From Erodium maritimum (Eukaryota; Streptophyta; Magnoliopsida; Geraniales; Geraniaceae), in assembly GCA_963921825.1 (NCBI GenBank), contig OY997591.1, positions 39,205,825 through 39,269,824 on the forward strand: a DNA stretch of 64,000 bases. Direction: 5' to 3'. Shown here piece by piece: positions 35,290 to 46,908 of this stretch. Made by a program: the position numbers and the translations under genes. Every line of letters starts with the position of its first letter. Position 1 is the stretch's first letter. The notes under the pieces were generated by a model. That model was not told the origin of the DNA and did no database searches. It saw only the letters and a program-made list of their open reading frames with translations.

Positions 35290-35305
35290 ACATACTATAG
35301 TATGT
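35290..35305. other. Perfect 16-bp palindrome of satellite B monomer M1 (example copy)
   Basis: 'acatactatagtatgt' is self-complementary over all 16 bases. It recurs about once per 361-bp dimer throughout 35240-61084. A frequent variant, 'acatactagtatgt', is two bases shorter and still a perfect palindrome. The matching place in M2 ('acatacactatagtattt') keeps only the central 8 bases. Confidence 0.9.
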
Positions 35306-35999
35306 AATAAATAAGTAGGAGTAACAAATTGGTCTTTTGTCCCTCAAAGGACTCATAAGGGCCTCTAGTTGTGTATAGACATTGATATGCTTATTAGAGT
35401 ACCCCCACCAACCGTGGAGAAACTCAACCTGAGACCGTTTGTGCTTCAAACAAAAGAGCCTCTAATCTAGACATATACTATAGTATTTAAGAAATCAATA
35501 GGAGTAACAAATTGTTCTTTTTGTCCATTAAATGACTCATATGGGCCTCTAGTTGTGCATAAAAATAGATATTCCTATTAAAGTACCCCAACTACTGTGG
35601 GAAGCCAATCCGAGACCGTTTGGGCTCCAAACAAGTTTTTCTCTCATATAGACATACTATAGTATGTATTAAATAAGTAGGAGTAACAAATTGGTCTTTT
35701 TAGCCCTCAAAGGACTAATAAGGACCTCTAGTTTTGTATAGACATTGATATGCCTATTAAAGTACCCCACCAAACGTGGAAAAACTCAATCCGAGAACGT
35801 TTGTGCTTCAAACAAAATAGCCTCTCATCTAGACATACACTATAGTATTTAAAAAATCAATAGGAGTAACAATTGTTCTTTTAGTCAATTAAATGACTCA
35901 TATGGGCCTCTAGTTGTGCATACAAATAGATATTCCTATTAAACTACCCCAACTACTGTGGGAACCCAATCCTAGACCGTTTGGGCTCCAAACAAGTTT

Positions 36000-38900
36000 T
36001 TCTCTCATCTAGACATACTATAGTATGTAATAAATAAGTAGGAGTAACAAATTGGTCTTTTTGTCCCTCAAAGGACTCATAAGAGCCTCTAGTTGTGTAT
36101 AGACATTCATATGCCTATTAAAGTACCCCACCAACCGTGGAAAAACTCAACCCGAGACCGTTTGTGCTTCAAACAAAAGAGCCTCTAATCTAGACATACA
36201 CTATAGTATTGAAGAAATCAATAGGACTAACAAATTGTTCTTTTTGTACATTAAATGACTCATATGGGCCTCTAGTTGTGCATACAAATAGATATTCCTA
36301 TTAAAGTACCCCAACTACCGTGGGAAGCCAATCCTAGACCGTTTGGGCTCCAAACAAGTTTTTATCTGATCTAGACATACTATAGTATGTAAGAAATAAG
36401 TAGGAGTAACAAATTGGTCTTTTTGTCCCTAAAAATACTCATAAGGGCCTCTAGTTGTGTATAGACATTGATATGCCTATTAAAGTACACCACCAACCGT
36501 GGAAAAACTCAATCCGAGCCGTTTGTGCTTCAAGCAAAAGAGCCTCTAATCTAGACATACACTATAGTATTTAAGAAATCAATAGGACTTACAAATTGTT
36601 CTTTTTGTCCATTAAATGACTCATATGGGCCTCTAGTTGTGTATACAAATAGATATTCCTATTAAAGTACCCCAACTGTGGGAAGCCAATCCGAAACCGT
36701 TTGGGCTCCAAACAAGTTTTTCTCTCATCTAGACATACTATAGTATGTAATAAATAAGTAGGAGTAACAAATTGGTCTTTTTGTCCCTCAAAGGACTCAT
36801 AAGGGCCTCTAGTTGTGTATAGGCATTGATATGCCTATTAAAGTACCCCACTAACCGTGGAAAAACAAAATCCGAGACCGTTTGTGTTTTAAATAAAATA
36901 TCCTCTAATCTAGACATACACTATAGTATTTAAGAAATCAATAGGAGTAACAATTGTTCTTTTAGTCCATTAAATTACTCATATGGGCCTCTAGTTGTGC
37001 ATACAAATAGACATTCCTATTAAAGTACCCCAACTACTGTGGGAAGCTAATCCGAGACCATTTGGGCTACAAACAAGTTTTTATCTCATCTAGACATACT
37101 ATAGTATGTAAGAAATAAGTAGGAGTAACAAATTGGTCTTTTTGTCCCTCAAAGAGCTCATAACGACCTCTAGTTGTGTACATACATTGAATAACCTATT
37201 AAAGTACCCCACCAAACATGGAAAAACTCAATCCGAGAACGTTTGTATTTCAAGCAAAATAGCCTCTCATCAAGACATACACTATAGTATTTAAATAATC
37301 AATAGGAGTAACAATTGTTCTTTTAGTCCATTAACTGAGTCATATGGGCCTCTAGTTGTGCATACAAATAGATATTCCTATTAAAGTACCCCAACTACTG
37401 TGGGAAGCCAATCCTAGACCGTTTGGGCTCCAAACAAGTTTTTCTCTCATCTAGACATACTACAGTATGTAATAAATAAATAGGACTAACAAATTGGTCT
37501 TTTGTCCCTCAAAGGACTCATAAGGGCCTCTAGTTGTGTATAGACATTGATATGCCTATTAAAGTACCCCACCAAACGTGGAAAAACTCAATCCGAGAAC
37601 GTTTGTGCTTCAAAGAAAATAGCCTCTCATCTAGACATACACTAGTATTTAAGAAATCAATAGGAGTAACAAATTGTTCTTTTTGTCCATTAAATGACTC
37701 ATATGGGCCTCTAGTGGTGCATACAAATAGATATTCCTATTAAAGTACCCCAACTACTGTGGGAAGCCAATCCTAGACCGTTTGGCCACCAAACAAGTTT
37801 TTCTATCATCTAGACATACTATAGTATGTAATACATAAGTAGGAGTAACAAATTGGTCTTTTTGTCCCTCACAGGACTCATAAGGGCCTCTGGTTGTGTA
37901 TAGACATTGATATGCCTATTAAAGTACCCCACCAACCGTGGAAAAACTCAATCCGAGACCGTTTGTGCTTCAAACAAAAGAGCCTCTAATCTAGACATAC
38001 ACTATAGTATTTAAGAAATCAATAGGACTAACAAATTGTTCTTTTTGTACATTAAATGACTCATATGGGCCTCTAGTTGTGCATACAAATAGATATTCCT
38101 ATTAAAGTACCCCAATTACCATGGGAAGCCAATCCTAGACCGTTTGGGCTCCAAACAAGTTTTTCTCTCATCTAGACATACTATAGTATGTAAGAAATAA
38201 GTAGGAGTAACAAATTGTTCTTTTTTACCCTCAAAATACTCATAAGGGCCTCTAGTTGTGTATAGACATTGATAAGCCTATTAAAGTACACCACCAACCG
38301 TGGAAAAACTCAATCCGAGACCGTTTGTGCTTCAAACAAAAGAGCCTCTAATCTAGACATACACTATAGTATTTAAGAAATCAATAGGACTAACAAATTG
38401 TTTTTTTTGTCCATTAAATGACTCATATGGGCCTCTAGTTGTGTATACAAATAGATATTCCAATTAAAGTACCCCAACTACTGTGGGAAGACAATCCGAG
38501 ACCGTTTGGGCTCCAAACAAGTTTTTCTCTCATCTAGACATACTATAGTATGTAATAAATAAGTAGGAGTAACAACTTGGTCTTTTTGTCCCTCAAAGGA
38601 CTCATAAGGGCCTCTAGTTGTGTATAGGCATTGATATGCCTATTAAAGTACCCCACTAACCGTGGAAAAGCTCAATCCGAGACCGTTTGTGTTTTAAACA
38701 AAATAGCCTCTAATCTAGACATACACTATAGCATTTAAGAAATCAATAGGAGTAACAATTGTTCTTTTAGTCCATTAAATTACTCATATGGGCCTCTAGT
38801 TGTGCATACAAATAGATATTCCTATTAAAGTACCCCAACTACTGTGGGAAGCTAATCCGAGACCGTTTGGGCTACAAACAAGTTTTTCTCTCATCTAGAC

Positions 38901-39609
38901 ATACTATAGTATGTAAGAAATAAGTATGAGTAACAAATTGGTCTTTTTGTCCCTCAAAGGGCTGATAAGGGCCTCTAGTTGTGTATAGACATTGAATACC
39001 CTATTAAAGTACCCCACCAAGCATGCAAAAACTCAATCCGAGAACGTTTGTGTTTCAAGCAAAATAGCCTCTCATCTAGACATACACTATAGTATTTAAA
39101 AAATCAATAGGAGTAACAATTGTTCTTTTAGTCCATTAACTGAGTCATATGGGCCTCTAGTTGTGCATACAAATTGATATTCCTATTAAAGTACCCCAAC
39201 TACTGTGGGAAGCCAATCCTAGACCGTTTGGGCTCCAAACAAGTTTTTCTCTCATCTAGACATACTATAGTATGTAATAAACAAGTACGAGTAACAAATT
39301 GGTCTTTTGTCCCTCAAAGGACTCATAAGGGCCTCTAGTTGTGTATAGACATTGATATGCCTATTAAAGTACCCCACCAAACGTGGAAAAACTCAATCCG
39401 AGAACGTTTGTGCTTCAAACAAAATAGCCTCTCATCTAGACATACACTAGTATTTAAGAAATCAATAGGAGTAACAAATTGTTCTTTTTGTCCATTAAAT
39501 GACTCATATAGGCCTCCAGTTGTGCATACAAATAGATATTCGTATTAAAGTACCCCAACTACTGTGGGAAACCAATCCTAGACCGTTTGGCCTCCAAACA
39601 AGTTTTTCT
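36000..39609 (+). repeat. Higher-order repeat in satellite B block 1 (about 1805 bp, 2 copies)
   Basis: Rare variants recur five dimers apart: 'tttttgtacattaaatg' at 36242 and 38043, 'gtgttttaaa' near 36884 and 38688, 'attaactgagtcat' near 37329 and 39133, and nearly identical 69-codon frames at 37534 and 39339. Copy limits are approximate. Confidence 0.85.
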
Positions 39610-40452
39610 CTCATCTAGACATACTATAGTATGTAATGAATAAGTAGGAGTAACAAATTGGTCTTTTGTCCCTCAAAGGACTCATAAGGGCCTCTAGTTG
39701 TGTATAGACATTGATATGCCTATTAAAGTACCCCACCAAACGTTGAAAAACTCAATCCGAGACCGTTTGTGCTTCAAACAAAAGAGCCTTTAATCTAGAC
39801 ATATACTATAGTATTTAAAAAATCAATAGGACTTACAAATTGTTCTTTTTGCCCATTAAATGACTCATATGGGCCTCTAGTTGTGTATAGAAATAGATAT
39901 TCCTATTAACGTTCCCCAATTACTGTGGGAAGCCAATCCAAGACCGGTTCGGCTCCAAACAAGTTTTTCTCTCATCTTGACATACCATAGTATGTAAGAA
40001 ATAAGTAGGAGTAACAAATTGGTCTTTTTGTCCCTCAAAGGACTCATAAGGGCCTCTAGGTGTGTATAGACATTGAATACCCTATTAAAGTACCCCACCA
40101 AACGTGGAAAAACTCAGTCCGAGAACGTTTGTGAATCAAACAAAATAGCCTCTCATCTAGACGTACACTATAGCATTTGAAAAATCAATAGGAGTAACAA
40201 TTGTTCTTTTAGTCCATTAAATGAGTCATATGGGCCTCTAGTTGTGCATACAAATAGATATTCCTATTAAATTACCCCAACTACTGTGGGAAGCCAATCC
40301 AAGACCGTTTGGGCTCCAAATAAGTTTTTCTATTATCTAGACATACTATAGTATGTAATAAATAAGTAGGAGTAACAAATTGTTCTTTTTGCCCCTCAAA
40401 GGACTCATAAGGGCCTCTAGTTGTGTGTAGACATTGATATGCCTATTAAAGT

Positions 40453-43342
40453 TGTAATAAGCACTTCTGGTCAACGTCAGTCAAACCTGCGAAAAATAGG
40501 AAAATTTAAAATTTTTAAGACAAACACTTAACTTAACCTAAATTGACCCCGAGGGTCATACCGGACTTAAGTTGACCCCGTTATCGACCAAAATGAGTTC
40601 CGGGGTACTCAGGGCAACTTTCTGATCAATTTGGGAAATGTTGACTTTTCGTTGGAAAAGCTTAGCCGTCATCGCAACGGTCTTAGTTGAGCCGTTTCCT
40701 TGTAGCCCGTCAAGTTTCGTAATTTCTTGGGAAAAGTGCCCGTTCGGGGCCCGAAACGTCCGTTTTTCGCGAAACTGATTGGAAAATATCTACTAGATAT
40801 TTTCCAAAAGGTGTGGGGCCCACCTTGCCACTTGTCCAACACTTGGTGGTGTTAGTTTTGGGGGGGAAATGAGTGGTGAGGGTGTGTTGGCCGAAACTAA
40901 GGGTTAAAGGAGGGAGAGTTGGAGTTAGTTGTTAGTTGAATTAAATTAGAAAGAAGAAGAGAGGGTTCAGAGAGAGAAGAAGAAGAGAGAAGAAGGGAAG
41001 TTGAGCTAGGGTTTGTGATCAAGCCCTTGGATCGATTCAAAGCAAAGAGCAATCCCGTTCCCCTCGTCCTCCTCTACGGTAATACCCAAACCGATTCTCG
41101 TTTTGACTATTTTGGAAAGCTAGGGTTTTGTTAAAACCAATGACTTAGGGTTGTGTGGAGTTTGAGGAGGTGTTGGAGACGTTTTAGAGGTGTTTGGTGG
41201 TTTAATGGCGCGTTTTCCGGTGACCGGAGGCTCGGGAGGAGCTCCGGCCACCGTGGGTGGTCGCCGGCCGGCCATGAGGTGGCTGGCCGGAGCTGGCAGC
41301 AGCCACCACATGGTGGCCGAGCCCCCCCTGAAACCCTAGGGTCTCGGCCAAGTATTTTGGGTGGGGCCCACGTGCTCGGTTGCTCGGGTTTTAATGTTCG
41401 GGTGGTTTAAAACGTCCCCCGGACCACTTATTCCTAATCGAATCGAAATTTGGAATTAATTTTGAGAAGTTGTAATTAACGGGTTTTGGAAACTTTAAAC
41501 GTTAATTATTTGACTTAGAAGTCGGAATTCAATTCCGTCAAGTGCGTTGGGTTCCTTGAAATATTCTAAGACCGTAGAAACAAAAACGGGGGCTTTTGGA
41601 GCCCCGGAAGGCAATTAACAAAACCCGGGAAGATTCGCCATGTCGGGCGAATCTGGCCTTTACGGGTCCTTTATCGACAATGTCGAGTAATTGGGAAGTT
41701 TGGGAGTGATCGTCTTTATCGGGGTTACGTTTGGGCGTTAAGTTCATTGACTTTCGAGTTTTTCGTAATAGTTTAAAAGTGCTTTAAAATTGTGTTCTTT
41801 TAGATCATGCTGCGGACCGAGGCAAAGGGAAGCTCGGCGAGTGACTGAGTTACTTCAGGTTTTATTGGAGCGCTTTTGGATTTATATACGAGGTAGGGAA
41901 AAGTAGCCGGTTCTCGGCCCTGACTAGGGAAAGTTAATAGTAGAATTGCATGTGACACCGGGGTGTCGTGGGTTGAGTAGATTTATTTAAATATTAGAAA
42001 AGCATGATACGGGATTGTAGCGTTTAAGAGAAAATCATGTGACACTTAGTAGTGTCGTAGGAATAGAGAACTTAGCGATAATTGAATTACTGGAGGCATA
42101 TGACCATGCCCGGAGGTTGTTTGTGAACTAGTGATCGTAGGACTGTTGGAGGCATCGAGTATGCCGGAGGTTGTTGTGCGTTATTTATTGTTGAGTTTGG
42201 GTGGCCTTGAGAGCCCGTGTTGTTTATTGTTGAGTTTGGGTGGCCTTGAGAGCCCGTATTTAATTGTTGGTGTCTTGGGTGGCCATGAGAGCCCGTGTAT
42301 TTAAATTGGTGTCGTGGGTGGCCATGAGTGCCCGTGTCATACTGTTGATGTTTTGGGGTGGCCGTGAGTGCCGTGGGGTTGTTGAACCCGATTCTTGACC
42401 GTTGGTGTGTCTTGAGTGGCAGTGAGTGCTCGTGGGGTTGTTGAACCCGAGTCTTGACCGTTGGTGTGTCTTGAGTGGCAGTGAGTGCCCGTGGGGTTGT
42501 TGAACCCGAGTCTTGACTGTTGAGGTGTCTTGAGTGGCCTTGAGTGCCTGTGTGATTGAACTTGCCTGTGATTGTGATTGTGGTTACCTGGAGTGGTGAG
42601 TTCTAAAGGTCGACAGCCTGATTCGACTTAGTGTCGATGAATTGCGAGTTATAAAGGTCGACAGCCTGATCCGACTTAGTGTCGATGAATTGCGAGTTCT
42701 AAAGGTCGACAGCCTGATCCGACTTAGTGTCGATGAATTGCAAGTTTGAAAGGTCGACAGCCTGATCCGACTTCGTGTCGAGGAATTGCGATAGGTCGAA
42801 CCCTGACCTGATTGAGATTGGTTACTGAGCAGCTGGTGTGCGATCCTTTGTGATCTTGTTTGGCGTTGTGTAGTCTTTATGTCGTGTCCTTGGAGGAGTT
42901 CGTCGATAGTTGTGTCGGGTCTACATTGTGTTATCGAAGGTTGAGTCTGTTGAGGAAAGTAATGGGTTGTGGGTCAGTTTGGGTTTGGTTTTAGTGTTAC
43001 TGGCTTTATCTACTAATTATGCCATAGTCAGTCTGTTATCCGTGGAGGTGAGCGAACGCTCACCCCTAGCTGCTTTTCCTACAGGTACTGATCACCGGAC
43101 GGGTTAGGTTAACTCTTGAAGTTCATGGAGCTTGGAGCGGAGTCTGGTCTTTACTTTTTGTAGAGTCTAGTGACGGATGTTGTACCTTGTCCATTTGTTG
43201 GGACGTTTTTGTATTGTAAATACTATTATTATTTTTGAGAAGTAAATGGAAGTGTCAAAGCTTTTATTGAAAACAGGTTTTAAGTATTCATGTTTTAAAA
43301 GTTCGCGTCCCGAGTTCGGTTCGCTGAAATTGGGGCGTGACA
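40453..43342 (+). mobile_element. Solo LTR, gypsy-type, with 5-bp target duplication, in satellite B
   Basis: This 2890-bp unit starts TGTAATAAGC and ends GGGGCGTGACA. It is flanked by 'aaagt' on both sides (40448-40452 and 43343-43347), with satellite B continuing in phase. Its 5' third matches the LTRs at 33522 and 61085 but not the one at 10441. Its 3' part (from about 41890, 'gaggtagggaaaagtagccg') matches all of them. It contains GC-rich inverted-repeat sequence near 41200-41320 ('ccggccaccgtgggtggtcg' region), a 39-bp minisatellite (about 42185-42400) and a 48-bp minisatellite. No coding capacity is recognised. Confidence 0.92.
42600..42792 (+). repeat. 48-bp minisatellite in the solo LTR (4 units)
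   Basis: 'aaaggtcgacagcctgatcc' and 'gacttagtgtcgatgaattg' repeat with ggtcg cores at about 42608, 42656, 42704 and 42752, exactly 48 bp apart. The array takes the place held in sister LTRs by arrays of similar period but different sequence. Confidence 0.92.
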
Positions 43343-44745
43343 AAAGTACACCCACCAAACGTGGAAAAACTCAATCCGAGAACGTTTGTGCTCCAAACAA
43401 AATAGCCTCTCATCTAGACATACACTATAGTATTTAAGAAATCAATAGGAGTAACAAATTGTTCTTTTTGTCCGTTAAATGACTCATATGGGCCTCTAGT
43501 AGTGTATACAAATAGATATTCCTATTAAAGTACCCCAACTACTGTGGGAAGCCAATCCGAGACCGTTTGGACTCCAAACAAGTTTTTCTCTCATCTAGAC
43601 ATAGTATAGTATATAAGCAATAAGTAGGAGTAACAAATTGGTCTTTTTGTCCCTCCAAGGACTCATAACGGCCCCTAGTTGTCTATAGACATTGAATACC
43701 CAATTAAAGTACCCCACCAAACATGGAAAAACTCAATCCGAGAACGTTTGTGCTTCAAAAAAAATAGTCTCTCATCTAGACATACACTATAGTATTTAAA
43801 AAATCAATATGAGTAACAATTGGTCTTTTAGTCCATTAACTGAGTCATATGGGCCTCTAGTTGTGCATACAAATAGATATTCCAATTAAAGTACCCCAAC
43901 TACTGTGGGTAGCCAATCCTAGACCGTTTCGCCTCCAAACAAGCTTTTCTCTCATCTAGACATACTATAGTATGTAATAAATAAGTAGGAGTAACAAATT
44001 GGTCTTTTGTCCCTCAAAGGACTCATAAGATCCTCTAGTTGTGTATAGACATTGAATGGCTATTAAAGTACCCCACAAACCGTGGAAAAACTCAATCCGA
44101 GAACGTTTGTGCTTTAAACAAAATAGCATCTAATCTAGACATACACTATAGTATTTGAATAATCAATAGGAGTAACAGTTGTTCTTTTAGTCCATTAAAT
44201 GATTCATATGGGCCTCTAGTTGTGCATACAAATAGATATTCGTATTAAAGTACCCCAACTATTGTGGAAAGCCAATCCGAGACCGTTTGGGATCCAAACA
44301 AGGTTTTCTCTCATCTAGACATACTAGTATGTATTAAATAAGTAGGAGTAACAAATTGGTCTTTTTGTCCCTCAAAGGACTCATAAGGGCCTCTAGTTGT
44401 GTATAGACATTGATATGCCTATTAAAGTACCCCACCAAACGTGGAAAAACTCGATCCGAGAACGTTTGTGCTTCAAACAAAATAGCCTCTCATCTAGACA
44501 TACACTATAGTATTTAAGAAATCAATAGGAGTAACAAATTGTTCTTTTTGTCCATTAAATGACTCATATGTGCCTCTAGTTGTGCATACAGATAGATATT
44601 CCTATTAAACTGCCCCAACTACTGTGGGAAGCCAATCCTAGACCGTTTGGGCTCCAAACAAGTTTTTCTCTCATCTAGACATACTATAGTATGTAATAAA
44701 TAAGTAGGAGTAACAAATTGGTCTTTTTGTCCCTCAAAGGACTCA

Positions 44746-46908
44746 TTAGGGCCTCTAGTTGTGTATAGACATTGATATGCTTATTAAAGTACCTCACCGA
44801 ACGTGGAAAAACTCAATCCGAGAACGTTTGTGCTTCAAACAAAATAGCCTCTCATCTAGACATACACTATAGTATTTAAGAAATCATTAGGAGTAACAAA
44901 TTGTTCTTTTTGTCCACTAAATGACTCATATGGGCCTCTAGTTGTGCATACACAGATATTCCTATTAAAGTACCCAAACTACTGTGGGAAGCCAATCCTA
45001 GACCGTTTGGTCTCCAAACATGTTTTTCTCTCATCTAGACATACTATAGTATGTAATAAATAAGTAGGAGTAAAAAAATGGTCTTTTTGTCCCTCAAAGG
45101 ACTCATAAGGGCCTCTAGGTGTGTATAGACATTGATATGCCTATTAAAGTACCCCACCAAACGTGGAAAAACTCAATCCGAGAACGTTTGTGCTTTAAAC
45201 AAAATAGCATCTAATCTAGACATACACTATAGTATTTGAATAATCATTAGGAGTAACAGTTGTTCTTTTAGTCCATTAAATGATTCATATGGGCCTCTAG
45301 TTGTGCATACAAATAGATATTCGTATTAAAGTACCCCAACTATTGTGGAAAGCCAATCCGAGACCGTTTGGGATCCAAACAAGGTTTTCTCTCATCTAGA
45401 CATACTAGTATGTATTAAATAAGTAGGAGTAACAAATTGGTCTTTTTGTCCCTCAAAGGACTCGTAAGGGCCTCTAGTTGTGTATAGACATTGATATGCC
45501 TATTAAAGTACCCCACCAAACGTGGAAAAATTCGATCCGAGAACGTTTGTGCTTCAAACAAAATAGCCTCTCATCTAGACATACACTATAGTATTTAAGA
45601 AATCAATAGGAGTAACAAATTGTTCTTTTTGTCCATTAAATGACTCATATGTGCCTCTAGTTGTGCATACAGATAGATATTCCTATTAAACTACCCCAAC
45701 TACTGTGGGAAGCCAATCCTAGACCGTTTGGGCTCCAAACAAGTTTTCTCTCATCTAGACATACTATAGTATGTAATAAATAAGTAGGAGTAACAAATTG
45801 GTCTTTTTGTCGCTCAAAGGACTCATTAGGGCCTCTAGTTGTGTATAGACATTGATATGCTTATTAAAGTACCCCACCGAACGTGGAAAAACTCAATCCG
45901 AGAACGTTTGTGCTTCAAACAAAATAGCCTCTCATCTAGACATACACTATAGTATTTAAGAAATCATTAGGAGTAACAAATTGTTCTTTTTGCCCATTAA
46001 ATGACTCATATGGGCCTCTAGTTGTGCATACACATAGATATTCCTATTAAAGTACCAAAACTACTGTGGGAAGCCAATCCTAGACCGTTTGGTCTCCAAA
46101 CAAGTTTTTCTCTCATCTAGACATACTATAGTATGTAATAAATAAGTAGGAGTAAAAAATTGGTCTTTTTGTCCCTCAAAGGACTCATAAGGGCCTCTAG
46201 GTGTGTATAGACATTGATATGCCTATTAAAGTACCCCACCAAACGTGGAAAAACTCAATCCGAGAACGTTTGTGCTTTAAACAAAATAGCATCTAATCTA
46301 GACATACACTATAGTATTTGAATAATCATTAGGAGTAACAGTTGTTCTTTTAGTCCATTAAATGATTCATATGGGCCTCTAGTTGTGCATACAAATAGAT
46401 ATTCCTATTAAAGTACCCCAACTATTGTGGAAAGCCAATCCGAGACCGTTTGGGATCCAAACAAGGTTTTCTCTCATCTAGACATACTAGTATGTATTAA
46501 ATAAGTAGGAGTAACAAATTGGTCTTTTTGTCCCTCAAAGGACTCATAAGGGCCTCTAGTTGTGTATAGACATTGATATGCCTATTAAAGTACCCCACCA
46601 AACGTGGAAAAACTCGATCCGAGAACGTTTGTGCTTCAAACAAAATAGCCTCTCATCTAGACATACACTATAGTATTTAAGAAATCAATAGGAGTAACAA
46701 ATTGTTCTTTCTGTCCATTAAATGACTCATATGTGCCTCTAGTTGTGCATACAGATAGATATTCCTATTAAACTACCCCAACTACTGTGGGAAGCCAATC
46801 CTAGACCGTTTGGGCCCCAAACAAGTTTTTCTCTCATCTAGACATACTATAGTATGTAATATATACGTAGGAGTAACAAATTGGTCTTTTTGTCCCTCAA
46901 AGTACTCA
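44746..46908 (+). repeat. Higher-order repeat of about 1081 bp (3 dimers, 2 copies)
   Basis: Marker 'actcattagggcctctag' occurs at about 44742, 45822 and 46905, and marker 'gctttaaacaaaatagcatc' at 44111, 45192 and 46274. Successive distances are 1080-1083 bp, three dimers. Two full copies are bounded here. Confidence 0.88.

Larger units (their letters stand above)
35240..40452 (+). repeat. Satellite B array, block 1 (about 14 dimers of 361 bp)
   Basis: Two related monomers of about 180 bp alternate. M1 contains 'gaagccaatcctagaccg' and 'ccctcaaaggactcataagg'. M2 contains 'actcaatccgagaacg' and 'ccattaaatgactcatatgg'. Both share 'gggcctctagttgtg', 'tagacatac' and 'cctattaaagtacccca'. The dimer start recurs at about 35601, 35962, 36324 and 36682. 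The array is AT-rich and head to tail. A higher-order period of about 1805 bp is visible. The monomer size of about 180 bp is common among plant centromere satellites; function is not shown here. The small open frames at 37534 and 39339 are repeat by-products. Confidence 0.95.

Noticed and set aside
37534-39548. Two nearly identical 69-codon frames starting MCIDIDMPIK
   Set aside because: They are the same satellite B segment repeated at the 1805-bp higher-order period; not genes.
41120-41410. Open frames rich in Pro/Ala/Arg in the LTR at 40453, also seen at 63082-63396
   Set aside because: They lie in GC-rich inverted-repeat sequence of the LTR in both copies, on opposite strands and several frames; no domain is recognised.
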